Shown piece after piece: positions 44,449 through 53,119 of a stretch of 64,000 nt of DNA. Both the position numbers and the translations under genes were made by a program. The notes below the pieces were generated by a model that made no database searches, had not been told where the DNA came from, and saw only the letters and a list, made by a program, of their open reading frames with translations. Each line of letters starts with the position of its first letter. Positions within the stretch are counted from its first letter, which is position 1. The DNA is taken from positions 186,001-250,000 of the forward strand of contig CBDETA010000001.1 in assembly GCA_965242785.1 (NCBI GenBank), written 5' to 3'. Origin of the DNA: Maricaulis sp965242785 (lineage in GTDB: Bacteria; Pseudomonadota; Alphaproteobacteria; Caulobacterales; Maricaulaceae).

Positions 44449-45951
44449 TCAGGAAATCCCCAGCTCCGCCCACATCGCATCCACGCGCGCCTTCGTCTCC
44501 GCGTCCATGTCCAGCTTTTCCCCCCATTCCCGGTCGGTCTCGCCATCGACCTTGTTCGTCGCGTCCAGGCCGATCTTGGAACCCAGGCCGGAGACGGGGG
44601 AGGCGAAGTCGAGATAGTCGATGGGGGTGTTCTCGACGGTGACGATGTCGCGGGCGGGGTCCATGCGGGTGGAGACGGCCCACATCACGTCTTTCCAGTC
44701 ACGGGCATTGACGTCCGCGTCCACCACGATGATCCACTTGGTGTACATGAACTGTCTGAGATAGGACCAGGCGCCCATCATCACGCGCTTGGCATGGCCG
44801 GCATAGGCCTTCTTCATCGAGATCACGGCGATGCGGTAGGAACAGCCTTCCGGCGGCAGCCAGAAATCGACGATCTCGGGGAATTGCTGCTGGATCAGCG
44901 GGATGAAGACCTCGTTGAGGGCCTCGCCGAGCACCGAGGGCTCGTCCGGCGGCCGACCGGTATAGGTGGTCAGATAGATCGGGTTCTTCCGCATGGTGAT
45001 GGCGGAAATCTGGAACACCGGGAAGTGCTCGACCGAATTGTAATAGCCGGTGTGGTCGCCATAGGGACCTTCCGGACCGTACTCATCCAGGAGGACATGG
45101 CCTTCCAGCACGATCTCGGCCTCGGCCGGGACCTGCAGCGGCACCGTCTTGCAGTCGACCAGCTCGGCTTTCTTGCCGCGCAAGAGGCCGGCGAACTGGT
45201 ATTCCGACAGCGTGTCCGGCACCGGGGTGACGGCGGCCAGGATGGTGCCCGGATCGGCGCCCAGCACGGCGGCGGCGGGCAGGGGTTCCGGCTTTTCCTG
45301 TTTCCAGCGCTGATAGTGCTGGGCCCCGCCGCGATGCTTCAGCCAGCGCATCAGCGTGCGGTCCTTGCCCAGCTTCTGCATGCGGTAGATGCCGAGATTG
45401 AAATCATCGGTCCGGCCCTTGCCTGGCCCCTTGGTGACCACCAGCGGCCAGGTGATCAGCGGAGCCGGCTCGCCGGGCCAGCAGGTCTGGATCGGCAGGC
45501 GGTCGAGGTCGATATCGTTGCCGGTCAGGACGACCTCCTGGCAGGGCGCCGATTTCACGGTCTTGGGCCGCATCGACATCACCGTCTTGGCCAGCGGCAG
45601 CATGTCCAGCGCGTCCTTGACCCCGCGCGGCGGTTCCGGCTGGCGCAGGAAGGCGAGCAGTTCGCCAACCTCGCGCAATTCTTCGCCCGTGGTGCGCGCC
45701 TCGCCGCCCAGCGTGACCGCCTGGGCGACGCGTTTCACCGTGCCGAACAGGTTGACGAGACAGGGCATCTCGCTCTTCTCGCCCTTCTCGTTGATGACAT
45801 TCTCGAACAACAGGGCCGGACCGCCGGCGTGCAGGGTGCGCTTGTGGATCTCGGTCATTTCCCGATCGGTGGAGACCGGCGTGGTGATGCGCACCAGATC
45901 GCCCTCGGCCTCCAGCTGGTCGATGAAATCACGCAGGGATTTGTAGGCCAT
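44449..45951 (-). CDS. ubiD: UbiD-family decarboxylase (3-octaprenyl-4-hydroxybenzoate carboxy-lyase), 500 aa
   Basis: Prenylated-FMN decarboxylase of ubiquinone synthesis. Seen: SLRDFIDQLEAEGDLVRI, NLFGTVKRVAQAVTLGGE, the ERD-type residues in GPEGPYGDHTGYYN, YTGRPPDEPSVLGEALNEV and KWIIVVDADVNARDWKDVMWA. ATG at 45951. The UbiX partner is not in the window. gluQ lies 180 nt downstream on the same strand with no clear promoter between. Confidence 0.95.
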   Translation of the reverse strand: MAYKSLRDFIDQLEAEGDLVRITTPVSTDREMTEIHKRTLHAGGPALLFENVINEKGEKSEMPCLVNLFGTVKRVAQAVTLGGEARTTGEELREVGELLAFLRQPEPPRGVKDALDMLPLAKTVMSMRPKTVKSAPCQEVVLTGNDIDLDRLPIQTCWPGEPAPLITWPLVVTKGPGKGRTDDFNLGIYRMQKLGKDRTLMRWLKHRGGAQHYQRWKQEKPEPLPAAAVLGADPGTILAAVTPVPDTLSEYQFAGLLRGKKAELVDCKTVPLQVPAEAEIVLEGHVLLDEYGPEGPYGDHTGYYNSVEHFPVFQISAITMRKNPIYLTTYTGRPPDEPSVLGEALNEVFIPLIQQQFPEIVDFWLPPEGCSYRIAVISMKKAYAGHAKRVMMGAWSYLRQFMYTKWIIVVDADVNARDWKDVMWAVSTRMDPARDIVTVENTPIDYLDFASPVSGLGSKIGLDATNKVDGETDREWGEKLDMDAETKARVDAMWAELGIS

Positions 45952-46160
45952 GGCCGCACTCCGGTTCGAATTCCTCCTGACACTGCAATTCCGCGCCGCA
46001 AAGTCCAGCGCGCGTAACGTCGCGGCTGCAGTGATCGCGGCCTCCTGACAGCCCCGCATTTGAGACAAATTCGAGTCGAATTGCTCGCGTCGCCTTGGGC
46101 CGATCTTCAGGCCCGGTGCCTAGAAACACGCCCCACGCCGCGTTTTGAAAGTCGTGTCTC

Positions 46161-46598
46161 ATGTTGCATCGCATGGTCTTGATGGCCCGGTCGCAGGTCG
46201 ATCTGGGCAAGGGGTCGCTGAATGGCGATCTGGGGCTGATCCTGTCGCACTGCATGAAGACCAGTGTCGAACACGGCCTGACCGGCGCGCTGGTCTGGGA
46301 CAGCGGTTATTTCTTTGAGGTGCTGGAGGGCGACCGGGACACGCTGCGCCGCTTTTACGAGCGTGTCGCAACGGACCCGCGCATCGGCGATGTGCAAGTG
46401 CTGGAATTCCTGCCGCTGGCACATCGCAGCTACCGGACTTGGGCGGTGGGAACGCGCGGGCGGGGTCAGCACGACCCCGCCCTGCAGCGCGACATCCTGG
46501 CCGGCCATGTGACCGCCGCACAGGTGCAAGCGCTGGTGCAGACGATTGTCGGCCTCGGCCCGCTGGCGGAGTCGCCGGACCTGGTCTGCGCCGCCTAG
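46161..46598 (+). CDS. BLUF-fold protein lacking the flavin photochemistry residues, 145 aa
   Basis: Matches the BLUF domain from start to about residue 95: LGLILSHCMK, HGLTGALVWDSGYFFEVLEG, FYERVATDPRIGDVQVLEF, SYRTWAVG. But against Slr1694/AppA the key residues are changed: the N-terminal Tyr (LIY) reads as MVL, the NN pair before the G-I/L-T-G reads TS, and the Gln in FLQVLEG is Glu. So it is probably not a blue-light sensor. No output domain follows. Lone plus-strand gene between two minus-strand runs. Confidence 0.85.
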   Translation: MLHRMVLMARSQVDLGKGSLNGDLGLILSHCMKTSVEHGLTGALVWDSGYFFEVLEGDRDTLRRFYERVATDPRIGDVQVLEFLPLAHRSYRTWAVGTRGRGQHDPALQRDILAGHVTAAQVQALVQTIVGLGPLAESPDLVCAA

Positions 46599-46612
46599 CC
46601 GGTCTGTTGCGG

Positions 46613-47965
46613 TCAGGGGCGCAGCGCCGCTGCGACCTGCGCCGCTAGCTCATAGGAGCGCGAGGAGGTGCGGTTGGTTGCGCCGAAACGCACCACCACC
46701 AGGTCCTGTTCCGGCATGATGAAGGCCCATTGTGACTGGAAACCGCTCATCATGAAGGTGCCTTCCGGCACGCCGTCATGTTCCGACGGCAGCCAGAAAC
46801 CCATGCCGTAATCACCGCCCGATCCTTCGGTCGGGGCGGTGACGATGTCCAGCCAGCCCTCGGGCAGAAGCCGCTCGCCATCGATCACGCCGTCACTGGC
46901 ATAGAGCCAGGCCAGGCGCGCCCAGTCATGCGCCGTGGCATACATGTAGGACGAGCCTTGCAGGGTTCCCGTCTCGTCGATCTCCAGGATCGGGGAGTAC
47001 ATGCCCAGCGGTTCGAACACCCTTTCGCGCAGGCCGCGGATCTGGGCGGTCACGTCCTCGCCCAGCTGTTGCTGCATCGCATGCGTGGCCAGGATGGTAT
47101 TGCCGCTCATGTACTGCCAGTGCGCACCGGGCGCGTGCAGGCGCTCGCGTGTGGCCGCGAAATGCGCCATGTCGGTCTGGGTGAACAGCATCTGCGAATT
47201 GGGGTCGAAGCCGTTATTGAGTTCGGCAATGGCGAAGCCGCCGGCCATGCGCAACAGGTGCTCGATGGTGACATCCTCATAATCGGCGCTGACAGCGGAG
47301 AGGGCCGGCACCGCGCCCTCGGCCTCGATGTCGATCCGGCCTTCATGCTGCAGCCGACCGGCCAGGGTGGTCATCGTGCTCTTGGTCATCGACCAGCCAT
47401 GAAAGCGGGTGTCACGGCTGGCGCCAGGCGCATAGCGCTCGGCCACCAGGCGCCCCTGGTACAGCACCGCGACGCCCAGAGTGTTGCGCAGATCATGCTC
47501 TCCATCCCCGAAGGCCGCGTCGACTGCGGCATCCAGGGCCGCAACATCGAACCGGCTCTCGCGCAATTCGCTATCCAGCTCCAGCGGCTGGAAGTCCTGT
47601 TCCACCGGCACGGTCAGGTCGGCGTCGAAACTGCGGGCGTCATGCACCAGTGTGCAGCCCAGCCCGTCGCGCCAGACGGCACGCTGCTGCCAGAACAGGC
47701 CAAACACGCCGGCGCTGACTTCGCGCGCCTCGGTGTCGACCTTGACGTGGATCAGGTCAGCCGCCCCGCCCAGCAGCGGGTCGATATAGATCGACTGGGC
47801 AAAATCGCTGTCCAGTCCCGACACGAAGGTCAGCGAGCAGACCTGTTTGGCCGCGATGCCGGTGCCCGAGGGCAGATAGACCCGCCCCAATGACGACAGG
47901 TTGAGGGCGGCGATACCGCCGACCAGGATGACAGCGGCCGCACCGGCCAGGACGCGTTTCAGCAT
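46613..47965 (-). CDS. exported serine hydrolase of the beta-lactamase fold, 450 aa
   Basis: Seen: signal/anchor (VLAGAAAVILVGGIAAL), SxxK in GWSMTKSTMTTL, the YxN-like YMSGNTILA and a C-terminal SGFQSQWAFIMPEQDLVVVRFG. Typical class C-type esterase/peptidase family. ATG at 47965 behind AGGGGGAAAA. Last of the minus-strand run that starts with the Fur-family gene; 34 nt after the hydratase. Confidence 0.9.
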   Translation of the reverse strand: MLKRVLAGAAAVILVGGIAALNLSSLGRVYLPSGTGIAAKQVCSLTFVSGLDSDFAQSIYIDPLLGGAADLIHVKVDTEAREVSAGVFGLFWQQRAVWRDGLGCTLVHDARSFDADLTVPVEQDFQPLELDSELRESRFDVAALDAAVDAAFGDGEHDLRNTLGVAVLYQGRLVAERYAPGASRDTRFHGWSMTKSTMTTLAGRLQHEGRIDIEAEGAVPALSAVSADYEDVTIEHLLRMAGGFAIAELNNGFDPNSQMLFTQTDMAHFAATRERLHAPGAHWQYMSGNTILATHAMQQQLGEDVTAQIRGLRERVFEPLGMYSPILEIDETGTLQGSSYMYATAHDWARLAWLYASDGVIDGERLLPEGWLDIVTAPTEGSGGDYGMGFWLPSEHDGVPEGTFMMSGFQSQWAFIMPEQDLVVVRFGATNRTSSRSYELAAQVAAALRP

Positions 47966-47999
47966 GTTTTCCCCCTGATGGATGCCGTGACGATGCCGG

Positions 48000-48776
48000 T
48001 CAGGACACCTTGTCGAAATCGGGTGCCCGGCGCTCCATGAAGGCTGCGGCGGCTTCGGCAAATTCCGGCGATTGCAGCAATTGGGCGAACATCTCCCCCT
48101 CGCGCTGGATGCGGTCGGTGATGGCCTCGGGGGCCAGTCGCATCAGCGCCTTGGCCTCGGCCAGTGCGGCCGGCGGCTTGGCGGCCAGCGAGGCGGCCGC
48201 CTTGCGGGCCGCTTCGGGCAGTTCGTCGACACTGTAGGTGTGGGTGACCAGGCCGGCCGCAAGGGCGCGGTGACTGTCCCAGGTCGAGCCCAGCATCAAC
48301 AGGTCGGCGGCGACCGGATGGCCAAAGGCACGGGTGAAGGTCTGCGAGGAGCCGTATTCCGGTGCCAGGGCGAGATCGACGAAGGGTGTCTTGAAGCTGG
48401 CGCGGTTGGAACAGTAGACGATGTCGCAATGCATCAGCATCGTCACGCCGATGCCGATGGCCAGGCCGTCCACGCTGGCGACCACCGGTTTTTTCACATT
48501 CAACAGGGCTTCCATGAAGCGCCGCACCGGCGGCACCTCGTCCTTCCCGAAGGAGGGCGGGCGCTGCATGAAGTCGACAATGTCATTGCCGGCGGTGAAC
48601 ACGCCTTCAGTGCCGGTGATGATGAAGGCGCGCACCTGCGGGTCGGCATCGCCGGTCTCCAGCGCTTCGGCAGCGGCCGAATACATCGCCTGGGTGAGGG
48701 CGTTCTTCTTTTCGGGGCGGTTGAAGGTGATCGTGCGGATGCGATCAGCGGTTTCGACCAGTACGAGTTCGCTCAT
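48000..48776 (-). CDS. enoyl-CoA hydratase/isomerase-family protein, 258 aa
   Basis: Crotonase-fold acyl-CoA enzyme. Seen: TFNRPEKKNALTQAMY, the oxyanion region GTEGVFTAGNDIVDF and VDGLAIGIGVTMLMHCDIVYCS, then LAPEYGSSQTF. Glutamate residues of the hydratase type are not fully conserved, so isomerase or thioesterase activity is possible. An acyl-CoA-regulon motif lies 70 nt upstream of the ATG. Confidence 0.92.
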   Translation of the reverse strand: MSELVLVETADRIRTITFNRPEKKNALTQAMYSAAAEALETGDADPQVRAFIITGTEGVFTAGNDIVDFMQRPPSFGKDEVPPVRRFMEALLNVKKPVVASVDGLAIGIGVTMLMHCDIVYCSNRASFKTPFVDLALAPEYGSSQTFTRAFGHPVAADLLMLGSTWDSHRALAAGLVTHTYSVDELPEAARKAAASLAAKPPAALAEAKALMRLAPEAITDRIQREGEMFAQLLQSPEFAEAAAAFMERRAPDFDKVS

Positions 48777-48845
48777 GCGAGCCTCCCAGTTTTGATTTTG
48801 ACGGGATGCTAGCGCGGATCGGGACGCGCGGAAACCCGGCGTCAG

Positions 48846-48861
48846 TTGACGTAAACGTAAG
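48846..48861. promoter_or_regulatory. candidate acyl-CoA-regulon operator (TTGACGTAAACGTAAG)
   Basis: A 16-bp site ahead of the enoyl-CoA hydratase and just behind the MarR stop. Related copies stand upstream of etfB (37300) and at 58366. It resembles LiuR-like operators of branched-chain acyl-CoA genes; the regulator itself is not in this window. Confidence 0.55.
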
Positions 48862-48863
48862 GT

Positions 48864-49310
48864 CTAGCGGATGGTTTCCGTCGCCAGCCGGGTCAGCACC
48901 CGGTGCAGCATGTCGCTATCATCCTCGCCCAGCCGGCTTTCCAGCTCATTGTTGAGATCGCGCAGGATGTGATCAGCAGCATCGCCCATGGCGCGGCCCT
49001 TTTCCGTCAGCGAGACGACCGCCGAACGCCGGTCCGTGCGCGAGGCCGATTTCACCACCAGGCCCAGGGCTTCCATGCGGCTGACCAGGCCGGTGACGGC
49101 GGGCGGGTTCAGCGACAGCGTATCGCCGATATCGCTCATCCGCCGCTCGCCGCGGCGGGCCAGCAGGAACAGGACCGCGGCCTGGGCCGTGGTCACGCCG
49201 GCGGTCTTTCGCAGGCGAGCATCCGCCTCCCGGTCGAGGCGCCGGGCAGCGATTTCCAGCAAAAGGAAGAGCCGCCGATCAACGGCGCGAGCGCGTGCCA
49301 TGCGTGGCAA
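48864..49310 (-). CDS. MarR-family transcriptional regulator, 148 aa
   Basis: Winged-helix regulator. Seen: TTAQAAVLFLLARRGERRMSD, recognition region NPPAVTGLVSRMEALGLV and the wing KSASRTDRRSAVVSLTEKG. Start 49310 or the Met three residues later. In the same minus-strand run, after the thioesterase (30-nt gap) and before the hydratase; it may sense an acyl or aromatic ligand. Confidence 0.93.
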   Translation of the reverse strand: MPRMARARAVDRRLFLLLEIAARRLDREADARLRKTAGVTTAQAAVLFLLARRGERRMSDIGDTLSLNPPAVTGLVSRMEALGLVVKSASRTDRRSAVVSLTEKGRAMGDAADHILRDLNNELESRLGEDDSDMLHRVLTRLATETIR

Positions 49311-49340
49311 GCTGACGCGATTCTGTCAGCGGGGGGAGGG

Positions 49341-50264
49341 CTAGCCGGTCAGATCTTCGCGTGCGACCGATTGCAGGACCGCCAGACGCTTCGCATCCAT
49401 ATCAAGCAGTTTGCGCGCCTTGAGATCCATTGGCGCGGCCACACCTTCCATGGTCCACCAGGGCCGTCCCGTTGAGGGCTCCAGCACCCAGTGCACGATA
49501 TTGCGCACTTTCGGTCCCGCCGATTTCAGACCGGAGCGCACGACATAGCCATCCCCCGTGCGCGGCCAGCGCTGGGGCCGGATCCGGCATTCCAGTAGCG
49601 CCGAGCCGACATCCTGGGATGTCTGGCCGGCATGCATCGCCCATTCTTCAGGGAAGGCGGCGGCAAAATTGGTGACGCTGTCGGAAATGCGACCGAGCAG
49701 GAATTCCATGCGCATCCAACCGAACGGGTCCATCTCCTGCGCTGCGAACCGGCCCCGGCCGATGGGCTCCAGCGCCAGCGCCTCGGCCCGCTGCAGGGAC
49801 GCGGCGACAGGCGTGGTCGTCAACGCGATCCCACGCGGTGCGGCAAAATCGGGCAGGGTCACTTTCAGCGCTTCGGCGCGGGCAGCAAATCGTCCGGGCC
49901 AGGCAAAGTCCTGTCCGCTGTGTGGCGAGGTGTGGTGTAGCACGATGCGCAATGTGGCTGCCGGTTTGCCGGTTCCGGAATGGCGCATCACCAGGATCGC
50001 CGTGGCGCTGGTGGCGTCATGATCCAGCAGGCCACCCTCGATGAAGAGCGGGGCGCCGGGATGGGTTTCAGCCAGGAAGCGGATGTGCAGATCGCCGGGC
50101 ACCAGCGTCGCCAGCGCATCCGGCCGGTGTACGGGATTGAGACCGGCGGCCTCGGCCAGGTTGGCAATCGCCTCGGAGGCCTTGGCGAGATAGAAGCGCA
50201 CATTCATGTGACCCAACTCGTCACATTCCCAGGCGTTCACCACCCCGCGCCACAACTCGATCAT
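49341..50264 (-). CDS. acyl-CoA thioesterase-family (4HBT/hotdog) protein, 307 aa
   Basis: Seen: two hotdog-type halves; the first begins WRGVVNAWECDELGHMNVRFYL, the classic ELGHMN hotdog motif, followed by FLAETHPGAPLFIEG; the second half (from about 185) is similar in outline. ATG at 50264. Twenty-five nt after the Fur-family gene, so co-transcribed. Probably hydrolyses acyl-CoA; substrate unknown. Confidence 0.85.
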   Translation of the reverse strand: MIELWRGVVNAWECDELGHMNVRFYLAKASEAIANLAEAAGLNPVHRPDALATLVPGDLHIRFLAETHPGAPLFIEGGLLDHDATSATAILVMRHSGTGKPAATLRIVLHHTSPHSGQDFAWPGRFAARAEALKVTLPDFAAPRGIALTTTPVAASLQRAEALALEPIGRGRFAAQEMDPFGWMRMEFLLGRISDSVTNFAAAFPEEWAMHAGQTSQDVGSALLECRIRPQRWPRTGDGYVVRSGLKSAGPKVRNIVHWVLEPSTGRPWWTMEGVAAPMDLKARKLLDMDAKRLAVLQSVAREDLTG

Positions 50265-50289
50265 CGCCCGGTCCCCGGCGGTTTCCTGG

Positions 50290-50718
50290 TCAGTGCTTGC
50301 AGCTGCCGCAATGGCCGAAATGCTCGACCACCGAGCGCTCGATAACGAAGCCGTCCGGCGTGTGCACCGGTTCCGGCGCGCCGTGGCGTTCTTCCACCGA
50401 TCCGCAATCGGAACAGATGAACAGTTCGGCACCGCCTTCGTCATGCGCGTGCGAACAGCCGACAAAGGCGTTCAGCGCCTCCACCTTGTGCACCAGGCCG
50501 GCGGTCATCAGGAAGTCCAGCGCGCGATAGACGGTCGGCGGCTTGGCCGTGCCTTCGCCCGGCTTGATCGCGTCCAGCAGGTCATAGGCCTTCACGGGAG
50601 CCTCGGCCGTCAGCACGAGTTCCAGCACGCGCCGGCGCACCGGGGTCAGCTTTTCACCCCGTTCGGCGCAGTGCGCTTCGGCGGCCGCAAGGGCCCGGTT
50701 GAGAGAATCGGTTCGCAT
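50290..50718 (-). CDS. Fur-family regulator, probable Zur, 142 aa
   Basis: Metal-dependent repressor. Seen: winged helix with LTPVRRRVLELVLTAEAPVKAYDLLDAI and PPTVYRALDFLMTAGLVHKVEALNAF; C-terminal metal domain with FVGCSHAHDEG, the structural-zinc cysteines in FICSDCGSVEE, and H-F-G-H-C-G-S-C at the end. The divergent ZnuD-like receptor and a Zur-like box between them point to zinc. Start ATG 50718; a longer frame begins at 50760. Confidence 0.9.
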   Translation of the reverse strand: MRTDSLNRALAAAEAHCAERGEKLTPVRRRVLELVLTAEAPVKAYDLLDAIKPGEGTAKPPTVYRALDFLMTAGLVHKVEALNAFVGCSHAHDEGGAELFICSDCGSVEERHGAPEPVHTPDGFVIERSVVEHFGHCGSCKH

Positions 50719-50778
50719 CTGACGGATATGTAATCCCAGATCGCGACAATTCACACCCATCGGGGATTGTTTCGCAGA

Positions 50779-50816
50779 GAATGTTATAATATCACCCCGG
50801 CAACTGTGTTGTTATA
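50779..50816. promoter_or_regulatory. candidate Zur operator(s)
   Basis: GAATGTTATAATATCAC (50779-50795) is a near-palindrome closely matching the Zur consensus built around GTTATA-n-TATAAC. A second GTTATA stands at 50811-50816, 28 bp on. Both lie between the Fur/Zur gene and the ZnuD-like gene, giving likely control of both. Confidence 0.75.
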
Positions 50817-50833
50817 CCATAGCGGGGAAGCTT

Positions 50834-52954
50834 ATGCGTTCTGTCCTGATCTCCACCAGTGCCCTGGCCGGGCTGGGCCTGTTGCTGGCACCGGCTGCGC
50901 TGGCCCAGTCTGACGATGCCGCGGCATCGGACCAGGTCGATGTCATTCGTGTCACGTCAGCCCCCCTCGGCGTAGCTGCCGACGAGGTCACCGGGTCGGT
51001 TGAAGTCGTCGACCGGCGCCATATCGAGGACAATCTCGCCGGTTCGCTGGCCGACACGATCGCGCACGAGCCAGGTGTGTCGACCACCTATTTCGGCCCC
51101 GCCGCCAGCCGTCCCGTGATCCGAGGCCTGGGCGCCGACCGCGTGCGGGTGCTGAACAATGGTGTCGGCCTCATTGATGCCTCGACAAACTCGCCGGACC
51201 ACGCCGTTGCCTCCGAAGCACTGGAAGCAGAGCAGGTCGAAATCCTGCGCGGCCCGGCAGCCATCGCCTACGGTGGCGGCGCCATTGGCGGCGTGGTCAA
51301 TGTGATCGACGGCCGCATCCCCGAGGACCGCGCTGAAAACGGTTTCGAAGGACGCTTCTACGGGGCCCTGACTTCGGTGGATGACGGCGAGACCGCGGCC
51401 GGTCGCGTGCGCTTCAATGCCGGCGCGTTCGTTTTCAATGTCGAGGCGCTGACCCGCACCGCCGGCGACTACTCCATCCCGGGCTATGCCGAGTCCGACA
51501 TCTTCCGCCTGTTTGAGGAAGCCGGGCACGAAGAGCATGACGAGGACGAGGATCACGAGGACGAGGAGGACCATCCGCGCGGCACGGTCGAGAATTCCGG
51601 TCTGACCTTCGACATGGTGTCCGGCGGCGTGTCCTGGGTCGGCGAGAACGGCTTCATCGGTTTGGGCGTGCGCCGCGCGACTTCGCTCTACGGTGTTCCG
51701 GGCGGCCACAACGAAGGCCATGGTGCGGAAGACGAGGACGAAGGTGACGACCATGCGGATGAGGAAGGTGGGCACGGCGAAGAATCTGTCCGCATTGATC
51801 TGGAACAGACCCGCTATGACCTGCGCGGCGAATGGCGCAATCTGGGTGAGCATATCGAGCGCATCCGCTTTTCCCTGGGCACCGGCAGCTATGAGCATGT
51901 CGAGCTGGAGGGCGACGAGATGGGAACGGTCTTCACCAATGAAGGCTGGGAAGGTCGGATCGAGGCCCGTCACGCACCGTCCGAATTTTGGGGCGGCAGC
52001 TGGGAAGGTGCCGCCGGTCTGCAAGCCTTCAGCCGCGACTTCTCGGCCGATGGCGAGGAGGCGTTTGTCCCCGCGTCGGAAACATCTGATTGGGGCCTGT
52101 TCATTGTCGAGCGCTGGGATGCCGGAAACTGGGGCCTTGAGGGCGGCCTGCGGCTTGAAACCCGTGAGCTGACAACGGCCGCCGCCAGCCGCGACTTCGA
52201 TACGCAAAGCCTGTCCGGGTCGATCTTCTTCCGGCCGGTGCGCGGGACATTCCTGGCCGTGACGCTGTCGAGTGCCGAGCGGGCGCCGACCGATGTCGAG
52301 CTGTTCGCCGACGGTCCGCACGTCGCCACCCGCTCCTATGAGCGGGGCAATGCCGCCATGGGTGTCGAGCGCGCGAATTCCGCCGAGTTGACCCTGCGCA
52401 CCGATATCGGATCGTGGGAGCTGGAAAGCTCGGTCTTTCACGCCGAATATGACGGCTTCATCGCCCCCTTCGCGACCGGGGCGGAAGAGGATGAATTGCC
52501 GGTCTATCAGTATCGCCAGGAAGATGCCTCCCTGTCCGGATTCGAGGCGCGACTGGAAGGCCCGCTGGGCCGGGTCGGTGCCTGGGACATTTCAGGTGAG
52601 ATGACCGGCGAATACGTCACGGGCGAGCTGGACGACGGCTCCGACCTGCCGCGGCTGCCGCCGCTCTCGATCACGACGGGCCTGACCGCTTCGACGGATC
52701 GTCAGTCCGTGCATCTGGAGGCCGAGTGGGCGGATGTGCAGGACAATACGGCGGCGTCCGAGTTCAAGACCCAGAGCTATGTCCTGTTCAATGCGCGCTA
52801 TTCGATTGAACCCTTTGAAGGACGTGGCATGCGCATCATCCTGGAAGGCCGGAACCTTACCGACCAGGAAGCGCGTCTGCATACCTCCTTCCTGAAGGAC
52901 CAGCTGCCGCTGCCGGGACGAAATTTCCGCGCCGCCCTGGTGCTGGATTTCTGA
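50834..52954 (+). CDS. ZnuD-like zinc-uptake TonB-dependent receptor, 706 aa
   Basis: Outer-membrane zinc or metallophore transporter. Seen: signal peptide (LAGLGLLLAPAALAQ), plug domain with PLGVAADEVTGSVEVVDRRH, PVIRGLGADRVRVLNNGVG, the VEILRGPAAIAYGGGAIGGVVNVIDG block, and extracellular loops rich in His/Asp/Glu (EEAGHEEHDEDEDHEDEE near residue 230 and HNEGHGAEDEDEGDDHADEE near 295), typical zinc traps of ZnuD. It ends in F. ATG at 50834. Confidence 0.93.
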   Translation: MRSVLISTSALAGLGLLLAPAALAQSDDAAASDQVDVIRVTSAPLGVAADEVTGSVEVVDRRHIEDNLAGSLADTIAHEPGVSTTYFGPAASRPVIRGLGADRVRVLNNGVGLIDASTNSPDHAVASEALEAEQVEILRGPAAIAYGGGAIGGVVNVIDGRIPEDRAENGFEGRFYGALTSVDDGETAAGRVRFNAGAFVFNVEALTRTAGDYSIPGYAESDIFRLFEEAGHEEHDEDEDHEDEEDHPRGTVENSGLTFDMVSGGVSWVGENGFIGLGVRRATSLYGVPGGHNEGHGAEDEDEGDDHADEEGGHGEESVRIDLEQTRYDLRGEWRNLGEHIERIRFSLGTGSYEHVELEGDEMGTVFTNEGWEGRIEARHAPSEFWGGSWEGAAGLQAFSRDFSADGEEAFVPASETSDWGLFIVERWDAGNWGLEGGLRLETRELTTAAASRDFDTQSLSGSIFFRPVRGTFLAVTLSSAERAPTDVELFADGPHVATRSYERGNAAMGVERANSAELTLRTDIGSWELESSVFHAEYDGFIAPFATGAEEDELPVYQYRQEDASLSGFEARLEGPLGRVGAWDISGEMTGEYVTGELDDGSDLPRLPPLSITTGLTASTDRQSVHLEAEWADVQDNTAASEFKTQSYVLFNARYSIEPFEGRGMRIILEGRNLTDQEARLHTSFLKDQLPLPGRNFRAALVLDF

Positions 52955-52989
52955 TCTGGGATACATCATTCCCGTTGAATTGCAGTGAT

Positions 52990-53022
52990 GTGCCGGACCG
53001 GGCGACCGGTCCGGCACTTTTC
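52990..53022 (+). terminator. terminator after the ZnuD-like gene
   Basis: GTGCCGGACC (52990-52999) pairs with GGTCCGGCAC (53008-53017), followed by TTTTCTT. Confidence 0.85.
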
Positions 53023-53119
53023 TTGCGAGCCGACGAGTTGATCAGGCCTGCGCGGACGCGTTGCCGCAACCGGGCATATCCGCTATCTAGCGCCCAAAGG
53101 ACTAAAAGGGGTTTCTATC

